From Gigantopelta aegis (lineage: Eukaryota > Mollusca > Gastropoda > Neomphalida > Peltospiridae), in assembly GCF_016097555.1 (NCBI RefSeq), contig NC_054706.1, positions 72,866,380 to 72,930,379 of the forward strand: a DNA stretch of 64,000 nt. The letters are read 5' to 3'. The translations under genes were made by a program, and so were the position numbers. A model generated the notes under the pieces. The model saw only the letters and a program-made list of their open reading frames with translations. It was not told the DNA's origin and searched no databases. Position 1 is the first letter of the stretch; each line of letters opens with the position of its first letter. Shown here piece after piece: positions 1 to 54,860 of the stretch.

Positions 1-308
1 TGTTTTATTTAACGACGCACTCAACACATTTTATTTACGGTTATATGGCATCAGACATATGGTTAAGGACTACACAGATATTGAGAGAGGAAACCCGCTG
101 TTGCCACTTCATGGGCTACTCTTCGATTAGCAGCAAGGGATCTTTTATATGCACCATCCTACAGACGGTAGTACATACCACAGCCTTTGATATACCAGTC
201 GTGCACTGGCTGGAACGAGAAATAGCCCAATGGGCCCACTGACGGGGACCGATCCCACACCGACCGCGCATCAAGCGAGCGCTGTACCACTGGGCTACGT
301 CGCGCCCC
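1..308 (-). mobile_element. tRNA-headed SINE, family A, cut by the window start
   Basis: Reverse-orientation copy of the dominant SINE here. Read on the minus strand it has a tRNA-like head (box A-like TAGCCCAGTGGTA, box B-like GGATCGATCCC in better copies), a body with CCAGTGCACCACGACTGG and AAAAGATCCCTTGCTGCTAA, and an A-rich 3' end beginning AAATAAAATGTGTTGAG. The same consensus recurs at 5.4, 7.3, 10.9, 14.1, 40.4, 45.9 and 54.6 kb. The 3' tail is lost at the window edge. Confidence 0.9.
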
Positions 309-365
309 ACTTCACGGTTTACTTCTGAGTTCTATTCAATGTTTGTTATCGCGATTTAATATGAA

Positions 366-725
366 AGAAAGAAATGTTTTATTTAACAACGCACTCAACA
401 CATTTTATTTACGGTTATATGGTTAAGGACCACACAGATTTTGAGAGGAAACCCGCTGTCGCCACTACATGGGCTACTCTTCCGATTAGCAGCAAGGGAT
501 CTTTTATTTGCGCTTCCCACAGGCAGGATAGCACAAACCATGGCCGTTGTTGAACCAGTTATGGATTACTGGTCGGTGCAAGTGGTTTACACCTACCCAT
601 TGAGCCTTGCGGAGCACTCACTCAGGGTTTGGAGTCGGTCTTTGGATTAAAAATCCCATGCCTCGACTGAGATCCGAACCCAGTACCTACCAGCCTGTAG
701 ACCGATGGCCTGCCATGACGCCGGT
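366..725 (-). mobile_element. Chimeric SINE: family A body with a different tRNA-like head
   Basis: The 3' half (366-540) matches the family A body and tail. The 5' half (about 540-725) is unrelated to the family A head: on the minus strand it begins ACCGGCGTCATGGCAGGCC and contains CTACAGGCTGG and TACTGGGTTCGGATC, a different tRNA-like promoter. A 13-bp direct repeat GATTTAATATGAA flanks the unit (353-365 and 726-738), so the chimera moved as one piece. Confidence 0.85.
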
Positions 726-1002
726 GATTTAATATGAAGATATACGTGTTTAAAACCACAAATTATTCGTTTGCAGAGTAGTGTAAATTCAACCAAATTT
801 GTCAACATACATTTTGTAATTATTTTTAATAAATTATTTCAATGAAAAAACCAAAAAAAAACCCAACCCAAACAAAATTATTACCCGGTAAGTTATGGTA
901 ACACAAATACATATTATATATATTCAATGTAAAATCAAAATTAAAAAAAATTATGATATGTATACATGTAATAAAATAAAATAAAATAAACTCAATAACC
1001 AC

Positions 1003-1112
1003 GGCTTTTGATATACCAGTGGTGGTGCACTGGCTGGAGCAAGAAATAGCCCAATGGGCCCACTGACAGACCACGCATCAAGCTTTTACCACTGGGCTAT
1101 GTCCCGCTCCGG
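1003..1112 (-). mobile_element. SINE family A, head-side fragment
   Basis: About 110 bp covering the tRNA-like head and start of the body, with a small internal deletion near the head. It ends a few bases before the 71-bp tandem array. Confidence 0.8.
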
Positions 1113-1118
1113 GTGTTA

Positions 1119-3244
1119 ATGTATAAACAATGCTAATAAACTCTGTAGTAAAACTTTATTAAATTTGTACAGTTATAAAACAGGTCTCTATGTATAAACA
1201 ATGCTAATAAACACTGTAGTAAAACTTTATTAAATTTGTACAGTTATAAAACAGGTCTCTATGTATAAACAATGCTAATAAACACTGTAGTAAAACTTTA
1301 TTAAATTTGTACAGTTATAAAACAGGTCTCTATGTATAAACAATGCTAATAAACACTAGTAAAACTTTATTAAATTTGTACAGTTATAAAACAGGTCTCT
1401 ATGTATAAACAATGCTAATAAACTCTGTAGTAAAACTTTATTAAATTTGTACAGTTATAAAACAGGTCTCTATGTATAAACAATGCTAATAAACACTGTA
1501 GTAAAACTTTATTAAATTTGTACAGTTATAAAACAGGTCTCTATGTATAAACAATGCTAATAAACTCTGTAGTAAAACTTTATTAAATTTGTACAGTTAT
1601 AAAACAGATCTCTATGTATAAACAATGCTAATAAACTCTGTAGTAAAACTTTATTAAATTTGTACAGTTATAAAACAGATCTCTATGTATAAACAATGCT
1701 AATAAACACTGTAGTAAAACTTTATTAAATTTGTACAGTTATAAAACAGGTCTCTATGTATAAACAATGCTAATAAACAATGTAGTAAAACTTTATTAAA
1801 TTGGTACAGTTATAAAACAGGTCTCTATGTATAAACAATGCTAATAAACTCTGTAGTAAAACTTTATTAAATTTGTACAGTTATAAAACAGGTCTCTATG
1901 TATAAACAATGCTAATAAACTCTGTAGTAAAACTTTATTAAATTTGTACAGTTATAAAACAGGTCTCTATGTATAAACAATGCTAATAAACTCTGTAGTA
2001 AAACTTTCTTAAATTTGTACAGTTATAAAACAGATCTCTATGTATAAACAATGCTAATAAACACTAGTAAAACTTTATTAAATTTGTACAGTTATAAAAC
2101 AGATCTCTATGTATAAACAATGCTAATAAACACTGTAGTAAAACTTTATTAAATTTGTACAGTTATAAAACAGATCTCTATGTATAAACAATGCTAATAA
2201 ACTCTGTAGTAAAACTTTATTAAATTTGTACAGTTATAAAACAGATCTCTATGTATAAACAATGCTAATAAACACTGTAGTAAAACTTTATTAAATTTGT
2301 ACAGTTATAAAACAGATCTCTATGTATAAACAATGCTAATAAACACTGTAGTAAAACTTTATTAAATTTGTACAGTTATAAAACAGGTCTCTATGTATAA
2401 ACAATGCTAATAAACTCTGTAGTAAAACTTTATTAAATTTGTACAGTTATAAAACAGGTCTCTATGTATAAACAATGCTAATAAACTCTGTAGTAAAACT
2501 TTATTAAATTTGTACAGTTATAAAACAGGTCTCTATGTATAAACAATGCTAATAAACTCTGTAGTAAAACTTTCTTAAATTTGTACAGTTATAAAACAGA
2601 TCTCTATGTATAAACAATGCTAATAAACACTGTAGTAAAACTTTCTTAAATTTGTACAGTTATAAAACAGATCTCTATGTATAAACAATGCTAATAAACT
2701 CTGTAGTAAAACTTTATTAAATTTGTACAGTTATAAAACAGATCTCTATGTATAAACAATGCTAATAAACACTGTAGTAAAACTTTATTAAATTTGTACA
2801 GTTATAAAACAGATCTCTATGTATAAACAATGCTAATAAACTCTGTAGTAAAACTTTATTAAATTTGTACAGTTATAAAACAGATCTCTATGTATAAACA
2901 ATGCTAATAAACACTGTAGTAAAACTTTATTAAATTTGTACAGTTATAAAACAGATCTCTATGTATAAACAATGCTAATAAACTCTGTAGTAAAACTTTA
3001 TTAAATTTGTACAGTTATAAAACAGATCTCTATGTATAAACAATGCTAATAAACTCTGTAGTAAAACTTTATTAAATTTGTACAGTTATAAAACAGATCT
3101 CTATGTATAAACAATGTTAATAAACACTAGTAAAACTTTATTAAATTTGTACAGTTATAAAACAGATCTCTATGTATAAACAATGCTAATAAACACTGTA
3201 GTAAAACTTTATTAAATTTGTACAGTTATAAAACAGGTCTCTAT
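1119..3244. repeat. 71-bp tandem array, about 30 copies
   Basis: Unit starts ATGTATAAACAATGCTAATA and ends ACAGGTCTCT; the first three copies start at 1119, 1190 and 1261, an exact 71-bp spacing. Copies differ by a few point changes (CACTG/CTCTG, CAGGTC/CAGATC) and a few lack 3 bp (CACTAG form). On the minus strand each unit carries AATAAA, a canonical poly(A) signal. Confidence 0.97.
3208..3213 (-). promoter_or_regulatory. Candidate poly(A) signal for the minus-strand gene
   Basis: AATAAA on the minus strand in the last array unit, about 120 nt downstream of the candidate stop codon at 3332. The same hexamer recurs in nearly every 71-bp unit. Confidence 0.4.
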
Positions 3245-3331
3245 CAGCTGTAGTGTATCCGCTTCCCTTCCTGTCAGATCCTGGTTTTTAAGCTTCAAGT
3301 ATAAATCTTCCAGCAAGATGAATGAATACAT

Positions 3332-3369
3332 CTAAGACTTCCATTTCTCTACATTGGAGAGGTTGCTAA
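3332..3369 (-). CDS. Candidate terminal coding exon of an unidentified minus-strand gene
   Basis: On the minus strand a strong polypyrimidine tract and acceptor (TTTTGCTTCTGTTTCAG) precede 38 nt. These continue the frame of the candidate exon at 3689-3787 (phase 1 junction) and encode FSNLSNVEKWKS followed by TAG. The 3' untranslated region would then run into the 71-bp array with its AATAAA. The product is not recognised. The call rests on splice signals and frame only. Confidence 0.35.
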
Positions 3370-3688
3370 CTGAAACAGAAGCAAAAGCAACTATTAAAAA
3401 TCCACACACAAAATATGAATCCTCTCAAATCACAGTGTGAACAATATATGGAAGATGCAAAACGAATTTGAGAATGTTACAAAAACTGATGACAAATATT
3501 CTGTATGTTATTAGAATTTTTTTTATATATATTTAGCATATTCTGAGTTGGAAAAATGCCACACAAGGATAAAATTAAATTTAGCAAATTGTTGTAATCA
3601 AGTTTAGCAAAGAAATACCAAAAATTAATTTTAATTTTCACATGTCGCTTTTTTACTTTGTAAAGACAACACAATTATACGAACTTAC

Positions 3689-3787
3689 AGTTATGGACTT
3701 CTTCACTGTTATCAATGCTTATCGTAGTTTTGTTTATCTCATGCTTAACATTAACAGTGTTTTCTGATCGCATAATACAAGAAGATC
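3689..3787 (-). CDS. Candidate internal coding exon of an unidentified minus-strand gene
   Basis: 99 nt on the minus strand bounded by a good acceptor (ATATTCTTCTTTCAG) and a strong donor (ACT then GTAAGTTCG). Exactly one frame is open. It encodes 32 codons beginning SSCIMRSENTVNVKHEINK and ending SEEVHN, Ser/Asn/Glu rich, with no recognised domain. The upstream exon may lie in or beyond the N gap at 4095-4294. A weak further candidate (about 4366-4397, EPDSASVVVGQ) does not match in phase without another exon between. Confidence 0.35.
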
Positions 3788-4094
3788 CTGAAAGAAGAAT
3801 ATGTCATTATGAAATGTTATTAACAGCAGAAAACACTGCATATAATATATATTTAATACTTTAGTAGGAAAAACTTTAGATTGCTCTGAATGTAAATGTG
3901 CTTGTAATGCAAATATATACTTCTATTAACTAGAAATCACGACACAGTAATAATGGTAAAGTACACGCACGTGGAATAAGATATTTTTATGAGCTATACC
4001 ACTTCAAAAACCCAATTCTTTTGTGTGCATGGCTTTTCAAAGTTTTCAATGTTAAACTCAATGAATGCTTATTTGGGTGATAGAATTACACATT

Positions 4095-4294
4095 NNNNNN
4101 NNNNNNNNNNNNNNNNNNNNNNNNNNNNNNNNNNNNNNNNNNNNNNNNNNNNNNNNNNNNNNNNNNNNNNNNNNNNNNNNNNNNNNNNNNNNNNNNNNNN
4201 NNNNNNNNNNNNNNNNNNNNNNNNNNNNNNNNNNNNNNNNNNNNNNNNNNNNNNNNNNNNNNNNNNNNNNNNNNNNNNNNNNNNNNNNNNNNNN
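4095..4294. other. Assembly gap (200 N)
   Basis: Run of exactly 200 N. Open reading frames drawn across it are artefacts. Confidence 1.
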
Positions 4295-5167
4295 TTAGAT
4301 AATTGTGGCGTTTCCGGTTCATTGCTACAAGATGACTTCCAGATATATTTTTAGAAAGACCTGACCAACAACCACAGAAGCAGAGTCTGGCTCTGTCAAA
4401 GTATAGAGCATGTAAATATTATGTATTCTGCAACTGTAGTTCACACTAGCACAGACATGGTGTGTTTTGTCACATTCCATTCAGTTATCGTGCATTTCTT
4501 TTTTAACTGGTACAATGCTCGCCAGACCCTAAAATCAATGGTTGGCCAACAGGCAACCTTTGTAAAAAAATTAGTCACCCTTAGCCAATAAAGGTTGTCA
4601 TGGGCGACTGGGCGACTGCTAATTTTCAACCCTGCATTGTATGGGACACATCATTCAAATAAGACAAGTAAAATGGAGAAGCTGATGTCTAGACCCAATA
4701 CTATAATTTTATTTCCCTATTCATACATCTCATATAGACATAGTCTGGCTATAACCATCAAACAGTCTGGTTATCCAACAGCATTAATAGAGCCCTGATA
4801 TTATTATTATTGGTAAAAATTAAAATATCTAATCAATGCTGATATTGCATTCTGTTTCTTACATATCCTGAAAAACCAAGTTAAAATGCCTCCAACCATC
4901 TGTTCCAACTATCTCATTCCAGCCAATGCACCAAGATTTCTATATCAAAGGCCATGGAAGTCAAATATTATTTATATATTCATAATATGTGCTATTGTTC
5001 CTCATGCTATACATATTACATGTATGTTGATGTTGTTTCTTTGAATGTATGTATGTATAATATCATGTATAGATTAGAGAGGGCCTCATGGGAGACCAGT
5101 CACCTTGTACTGAATGTGTTTACCCTCTGAAAATAAAGAATTTTATTATTATTATTATTATTATTAT
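4295..5167. other. No recognised gene
   Basis: AT-rich sequence with a short (TTA)n tract at about 5138-5166 and a possible old repeat at 4505-4625. No convincing exon or RNA gene seen. Confidence 0.5.
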
Positions 5168-5323
5168 GGTATCTGCTATTCTGTCTGGGGAATGGTGCAT
5201 ATAAAACGGAAAATGTAGCAGGTTTTCTAACCAAGACTGTCAAAATTACTGAATGTTATACATCCAATAGCCGATGATTAATAAATCAAGGTGCTCTAGT
5301 AGTGTTGTTAAACAAAACAAAGT
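5168..5323 (+). mobile_element. SINE family B, 3' part
   Basis: Matches the tail of a second SINE type: CCAATAGCCGATGATTAATA, then GTGCTCTAGTAGTGTTGTTA and a 3' end rich in AACAAA. Same tail as at 19.8, 42.0 and (reversed) 6.4, 43.6, 57.2 and 61.7 kb. Confidence 0.75.
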
Positions 5324-5365
5324 TTTGCAAAGTTAACATATTTACAGGGCAATCAAATTTATTGG

Positions 5366-5687
5366 AAGGAAATATTTTGTTTAACAACACACTCAACACA
5401 TTTTATTTACGGTTATATGGTGTCAGACATATGGTTCAGTACCACACAGATACATAGAGAGGAAACCCGCTGTCGCCACTTAATGGGCTATTCCTTTTGA
5501 TTAGCGGCAAGGGATCTTTTAATTGTACCATCCTACAGACAGGATAGTACATACCACAGCCTTTGTTACACCAGTTGTGGACCACTGGCTAGAACGAGAA
5601 ATAGCCTAATGGGGCCACCGACGGGGATCGAGCCTAAACCAACCATGCATCAAGCGAGTGCTTTACCACTGGGCTACGTCCTGCCCC
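5366..5687 (-). mobile_element. SINE family A, full length
   Basis: Full tail, body and tRNA-like head. Flanked by the direct repeat TCAAATTTATTGG (5353-5365 and 5688-5700), a clear target-site duplication. G-rich simple sequence follows on the right (5700-5762). Confidence 0.92.
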
Positions 5688-6110
5688 TCAAATTTATTGG
5701 GGGGTTTTTGTGTGTGTGTTTTTTTGGGGGGGGTATTGTTTTTTGGGGGGGGGGGGTATTGTGGCTTTGGAGCAGCTAATCAGATGTCCTTAAATTGATA
5801 GTACACACATGTGAAGCCAAAAACCTTTAAAGTGTTCTTTTCACTATGTGTGTATGTGTGTGCGTGCGTGCAGGTGTAAGATTCTGAAACCTAATGTACA
5901 AGATAGTAAAACAGATGTTTGCAAGTACATAGATTTGGAGCAGCCAGTACCTCAAAGTTGTGTATGATAAAACACTGTTTTTCCCCCAAGTTTTTAGCAA
6001 TCCCTTTCCTTGTCAAACTACATGCTGGTCTGGGGAGTGAAGGGGGAGGGGACAATAATTGTTTGGGGGTTTTTGGGCAAATTCTTCTGGCTAGTAACAA
6101 TGCTACCTGA

Positions 6111-6342
6111 AACAGAGTTAACCAGGTTGAGTAGGGGTGTCAGGTTGTTGCTACAAACAGAGTTAACCAGGTTGAGATAGGGGTGTCAGGTTGTTGCTAC
6201 AAACAGAGTTAACCAGGTTGAGATAGGGGTGTCAGGTTGTTGCTACAAACAGAGTTAACCAGGTTGAGATAGGGGTGTCAGGTTGTTGCTACAAACAGAG
6301 TTAACCAGGTTGAGATAGGGGTGTCAGGTTGTTGCTACAAAG
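6111..6342. repeat. 45/46-bp tandem repeat, about 5 copies
   Basis: Unit begins AACAGAGTTAACCAGGTTGA and ends TGTTGCTACA. It stops about 10 bp before the 3' tail of a reversed family B SINE. Confidence 0.93.
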
Positions 6343-6351
6343 TTAAAGTTA

Positions 6352-6550
6352 CAGTTTGTTTTGTTTAACGACACCACTGGAGCACATCGATTAATTAATC
6401 ATCCGCTACTGGGTGTCAAACATTTGGTAATTCTGACCACAGACAGGAAAACACATACCATGGCCTTTCTCCAGTTGTGGTAGGTATTGGGTTCACATTC
6501 CAATACCGGCTCCCACCCAGAGCAAGTTTAATGTGTTTAAGGCCACTAGG
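6352..6550 (-). mobile_element. SINE family B, partial
   Basis: Tail TTGTTTAACGACACCACTGG (plus strand), then a shortened body. The head contains a motif resembling the alternative head of the chimeric SINE at 366-725. Confidence 0.7.
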
Positions 6551-7295
6551 GGACTTCTACTTATTAACAGCTAACCCTGGACAAGACAACCAAGATAGCT
6601 GAGTTGTGTGCCCAGGACAGCGTGCTTTAATCTTAATTGAGATTGAATCTTAAATTAATTAAGCATGAAAATATCTTTTTAAATAAAAAGGACACCCGAT
6701 CTATTGAGATGCCACCTCCATTTTCTATTAGTGGTGCAATTTATGAGTGGTGGAAATACGGTGATTTGTTTTGGTGTTTTTTGAAAAGGTAATAATTAGG
6801 TAATCAGATTCATGACTATTAACCTGACATGGTGTTCTTAGTGGTGATTGGCAGCAACAGTGCTCTGCTGAAATCTTCAACTTCAGATGTGTTTCAACAT
6901 GCTACAACTGTCATGGGTATAAGGCTCAATTTTTCCATTGCCATATTAGCTAATTGCTAATTTTAAAGCAAAGTGGCTACAACATTAAGTCTATATGACT
7001 GATAAAATTAACTACATTTTAATAATTTTCAAAGAGATACTCTATATATCTGAAAATTGGCTGAACCAGAATTCATTATTGTGTGAGCCTTGGATCAGGA
7101 AAGTATGCAACCATATAACAATGAACAAAACATGCAGATACAAATTTTGTATTTAAAAATTTGCTTACAAAATGTTCGAATCAAGATAGACATTTCTTTG
7201 AATGATATTGCATTGCAAATTTATTTTCATGCATATTATTGTTTGCTGGACACACCTCTGCTGAGTTCATTAAATTTAATGTCTATACAGTATTT
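6551..7295. other. No recognised gene
   Basis: AT-rich sequence with no exon or repeat I could support. A possible minus-strand exon around 6830-6872 has a weak acceptor and was not called. Confidence 0.45.
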
Positions 7296-7306
7296 TCAGA
7301 GGTGGA

Positions 7307-7644
7307 AGGAAGGAAGGAAATGTTTTATTTAATGACAGACTCAACACATTTTAATTATGTGTTATATGGCACCGGACATATGGTTAAGGACCACACAGAT
7401 ATTGAGAGAGGAAACCTGCTGTTGCCACTTCATGGGCTACTCTTTTCGATTAGCAGCAAGGGATCTTTTATATGTAGCATCCCACAGACAGGATAACACA
7501 TACCACAGTATTTGATATACCATACGTGGTGCACTGGCTGGAGCAGGAAATAGCCCAATGGGCCCACCGACGATAATCGATCCCAGACCGACCGCGCATC
7601 AAGCAAACACTTTTCCACTGGGCTACATTCTGCCGTAAACTCTC
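7307..7644 (-). mobile_element. SINE family A, full length
   Basis: Complete copy with target-site duplication TCAGAGGTGGA (7296-7306 and 7645-7655). Confidence 0.9.
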
Positions 7645-7840
7645 TCAGAGGTGGAGTCAGTACATACCTACCAAGCTAAACCTGGCGACACAATAATCAA
7701 GGTCTGTCAAATGTGAATATATAGGCCATCATTGTATAAAATACAACCTGTTGTGGACAGAACGACAGTTTATTGATGGAAGCACGCCAAAAAGTTCCCA
7801 TGTCCATCCCCATAAAATACAAAACAGTTTCAACATCGGT

Positions 7841-7920
7841 GCTCTACAGAATTGGGCGGACAATTACCAAAAAAGAAAATATGGCGGGGGAATTAAATGT
7901 TTGTTAGGTAAGACTTCATC
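7841..7920 (+). promoter_or_regulatory. Candidate 5' UTR exon end or promoter region
   Basis: A slightly GC-richer patch in AT-rich DNA contains AAAATATGGCGGGG, which resembles a YY1 site, and a strong donor TTAG then GTAAGAC (GT at 7908). It could be a noncoding first exon spliced to the acceptor upstream of the RAD54B start (TTTTTGTGCAG, ending 10542). Inference only. Confidence 0.25.
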
Positions 7921-8431
7921 GTAAATAATCTTGTATTTGTTAACATTCTTGACGTTATTTTCTCAGATCTTTACTAAGTCAGGCTTCCATGTTTGAATTA
8001 TCATGCTTGTATTTAGAATTGTAATTTGAGTAGGGAATCGCTGTGAGTCGCTCAAAACAATGATTTGGTACTTTCACTTTCCTGCAACTTCAAGTTGAAC
8101 TTGAACTGTTGAATTTAAAGCTTAAACTTTATCATGATGTGCTCGTTTTGGGTGTCTCCCCCACCTTCTCGACAAGTTTCTTGAATGTCTCAAAATTATT
8201 ATTTTAAATGTATGCAATTCAATCTCTTAATTGTATCCAATATGGTTTTCAGCATTCACGCTGCATTAAAAATTCCTAAACACCATACAATGATCGGTCT
8301 GACGATTGCTAAGGGAGATGATCGACTATTTACCCCAAGACATACACAATACCCCATATACCCCCAAAGCTTTAAAATGTATATAATTTTTATTTTTAAA
8401 AGAGGTAAACCTTTTCTTGCTGTTGTTGGTT

Positions 8432-8436
<5 letters not shown>

Positions 8437-8511
<75 letters not shown>
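8437..8511. repeat. (AT)n microsatellite
   Basis: About 75 bp of alternating AT, followed at 8526-8558 by an (AC)n tract. Confidence 0.98.
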
Positions 8512-8515
<4 letters not shown>

Positions 8516-8560
8516 CTGTATATATACACACAGACAGACACACACACACACACACACAGC

Positions 8561-10275
8561 AATCGGCTATCATTAACTTTAAAGGAATGCTAAAGCAAGG
8601 CTTTTGAACTGGTAATCAGTGGTATGCATATTCAGTGATACATAATGCACATTATTGCTTAAAGTTACATTCTCTGGTTACCATATTATAACATCATGTA
8701 CAAATGCGAAATACAAGCTCAAATGCACTTTTAAAAAAGTTGTGTGTGTTTGCTATGAACGGATATCGTCAAACGTATACACTTGATTCATCGCCTGTGC
8801 CGCCATAGCTCGGCAAAGCACAAACAACAACCTGTTGTCAGTTTCAGTTAACACGTACGTTTGCCAATTTCAAATTGTAGGGTTCGTCTCAAAAAATTAA
8901 AAGAGAAATCTTGCGCTGTACGAAGAACGTTCAGTTGAGGATACGGTACTAGGTTCTTTAGTTAAAACCGGTTTGATCTTGACAATGTATTGATATTTTA
9001 TAAAGTGTTAGTAGAACTTTCAAAGTTTAGTTTGTATACTAGTAACACATAATCATGTATATATTTTTAAAATAAAATATACTAAAGTAGACAATGAACG
9101 TTTTCACTTCTTAATTTTACGTGTTAAATTCGACAAATTCAAATAAATATTATAACTCCATTTCGTTATATTGATGCAAATTGAAATATATTTAGTTAAA
9201 TAGTTTATTATACTATCAAGTCATTTATGTTGTTTTACAAGTCAGGTTGATGAAAGCGAAGCGCCTTTTCGTAAATTAGAGCGTTTGTTTACACTGTGCA
9301 TAACAGAGAAGTTGGACGGAGCTGACGTCACTTCGCCCCAAGCTGTACCACCGGACGTCACAAAAACAAAACAAAATGGCTGCCCCCAGTTAGCAGGAAT
9401 AATCATGGTTTTTTTTATTAATTCTAAAATTACGCCTTTTTCATTTGTTAAAGTGTCAGTATGTGTTGGTGATCTTTCCAACGCATAAGGCTCTTGTTGG
9501 AGTTTAGTCTACCTTTAAGGCTTAAAATTAATTCTTCAAGTCATTTTCCACTAAATATTTTATAAAATAATACATTTTAATTCATTTTTAAAAATATTTA
9601 TGGAGTCTTGGGATATCTTGGTGGTGTCTTGGGGTAAATAGTGGGATACATGGGGGTATGGGAGGAAAGGGGGGTAATGAGCAAAAAAGGTTTAGGCTAC
9701 GGGGGGGGGGGGGGGGGGGGAAGGGATGGGTGTTGTAAAAAAAATAAAAAATCTCTGACTTTTGTTCTCCCCGGACTGGGCTACTGGCTTCCAGTGTTCG
9801 AGCCCGGGGAGGTCATGCTTGAAACCTTCGTGGTATAGGAGCATGTTAAAAACTCTAATGAATGAATGACTTTTGTATTCGTACTACTTATGGATAGTCC
9901 CATTTATCATTCAAGGCACTGAATTTTATGTATAAATAATAAAGTGAAAACCCTCAAAAACAGAGCCTCACTAAACCAGAACTCCATCAAAACTGGATAT
10001 TTTCACAGTCCCTTCTTAAATATCAGTACAGAGCAGAACCTCTCTAGACTAAGCTTTTTACTACACCCTGTGGGTGTCCAGTTTAGATGGGTTTAACTCT
10101 ACTTAATCCAGCTAGATTTTTTAATACAAAGTCCCTTGTAGTCACTTGGAAATAATACATTCCAGAATAAACATTACATGATATTTGTAATTGTAGCACA
10201 TTAAATTTTGTCATGATGAATTTTACTTGTAGAATCCAAGAAATTGCAGCATGTGTGCTGATATATAATTATATA
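8561..10275. other. Upstream region of RAD54B, no recognised gene
   Basis: Mostly AT-rich. Contains a GC-richer patch at 9240-9490 with a CRE-like palindrome and a poly-G tract at about 9701-9720. The poly-G breaks any frame through it. Confidence 0.5.
9323..9330 (+). promoter_or_regulatory. CRE-like palindrome TGACGTCA
   Basis: A perfect CREB/ATF-type octamer, with a second GGACGTCAC at 9353-9361 and CAAAATGGCTGC (YY1-like) shortly after. It lies 1.25 kb upstream of the RAD54B start codon. It may be a promoter element or part of an unrecognised repeat. Confidence 0.3.
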
Positions 10276-10460
10276 CAGGGCTAACTTTGGGTAGGCAGAA
10301 CATTTCACAAATTATTACATGTCAGAAATGGCACAAACTCAGTTATTATGTAAGAACAAAATCAATTATTACATAAAATTATTTTACCAAATAAAAATAA
10401 AATTTGCTAGTTTGTAAAATTTAAAAATAAGGAATTTGGTGAGTACCAAGGCTAGCCCTG
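10276..10460. mobile_element. MITE, CAGGGCTAGC family
   Basis: 185 bp starting CAGGGCTAACTTTGGG and ending GGCTAGCCCTG, flanked by ATATATA-like direct repeats. Related copies lie at 12.2, 21.8 and 52.7 kb. The ends suggest a hAT-type non-autonomous element. Confidence 0.75.
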
Positions 10461-10585
10461 ATATATAGTAGCTGATGTTCATGGTGTATTATGTCTTTTT
10501 TAATTTGATTATTTTTTATTTTTTTAAAATGTTTTTGTGCAGGGTTAGACAATGATGTGTTGTACATTACCATAGTTGTTAAATA

Positions 10586-53590
<43,005 letters not shown>

Positions 53591-54557
53591 TAATTTCTCG
53601 GACCACATTTATTAGAAATGTTGCCTTTCGATGAGTATCATAAACTATGTATATGCCTATGCCGAGTGGATTCTCTTTCTTTTGTCAAACTTTGATTATG
53701 CACTGGGTTTCTTTTTTCATGTGCACTGTTTTTAGCACTGCATGGAACACGGAAAACGGACACATAAAAAAAATCATGTGGTTAACATTATGTGTGGTGC
53801 GGTGTTTGGTAAACATACCCATGCCAGATGAAAAACCACACACTTGGAAAAACAGCCCGAATTACAGTTTTGTTCACATTCAGTACACCACATTTGAATG
53901 TAATTTGCTTTTGTTCCTCATTGATTATATCATACTTGGCAGTTTGAATGTTATTTTTTATTTTTTATTTTTTCAGGCATGGTGCATCTCTAATACAGAG
54001 CATATATCTTTCATCTTTTGGAATGAAGTCAAATCTTAATTACAGTAATTTAAAGCTAGTATAACAATTCTTTAAGTAAGGTTGTAAAACTTAAAGAACT
54101 TCACCATTATGAAATTTATTTAAATGTATGTACATATGTAAATACTCAGTTTCAAACTGATTAAAACAAAATATCTGTATAGTTTTGTGTTTTGATGACT
54201 TTTGTTTCTTATTTGTTAGTCATTTGTTCACGTTATTATGAACCAGCATAATTTTTTAGAAAGAAAATAAGGTCACATAATACTCAATATCAGTTGGGAG
54301 GAAATTAAATGGCCACTTAAGATGAAGTGTCCACTGATCACAGGTGGCTGTTTTTCAGTAATCCGATTACAGATCCTTAGGTAGTCTTTTTATTGAGAGG
54401 AGGATCACATCAAATGCTGAAATTTTTTAGATTTCCTTGAGACTTTTTGTTTTGTAATGACAGATTATAATTTGAAATATAAGTTGGATATAAGTCTGTA
54501 GTTTGAATTTGTCTTATAGAAAAAAAAGAAATGCACAGAGATTAAACTGTGTAGACA
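53591..54557 (+). other. RAD54B 3' flank and probable 3' UTR
   Basis: No AATAAA close to the stop. The variant ATTAAA at 54160-54165 is the best poly(A) signal candidate. The 130-codon frame at 53647-54039 starts after the stop and has no coding support. Confidence 0.4.
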
Positions 54558-54570
54558 CCATTGTACTGTC

Positions 54571-54860
54571 GGGGGGGGGGGGATGTAGCCCAGTGGTAAA
54601 GTGCTCGCTTGATGCGCGGTCGTTCCAGCCAGTGCACCACGACTGGTATATCAAAGGCCATGGTATGTACTACCCTGGCTGTGGGGTGGTGTATATAAAA
54701 GATCCCTTGCTGCTAATCGAAAAGAGTAGCCCATGAAGTGGCGACAGCAGGTTTCCTCTCTCTATCTGTGTGGTCCTTAACCATATATCTGACGCCATAT
54801 AACTGTAAATAAAATGTGTTGAGTGTGTGTCGTTAAATAAAACATTTCTTTCCTTTCTTT
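54571..54860 (+). mobile_element. SINE family A with poly-G start
   Basis: Forward copy. The head starts with a G run then GATGTAGCCCAGTGGTAAAG; the box B segment is deleted. Target-site duplication CCATTGTACTGTC (54558-54570 and 54861-54873). Confidence 0.92.

Noticed and set aside
1..310. Small frames with MAHWAISRSSQ or similar, and apparent tRNA genes
   Set aside because: They recur in every SINE copy. The heads resemble tRNA promoters but do not form a full tRNA with anticodon stem and acceptor end.
3989..4354. 121-codon frame across the N run
   Set aside because: It spans the assembly gap, so most of it is unknown sequence.
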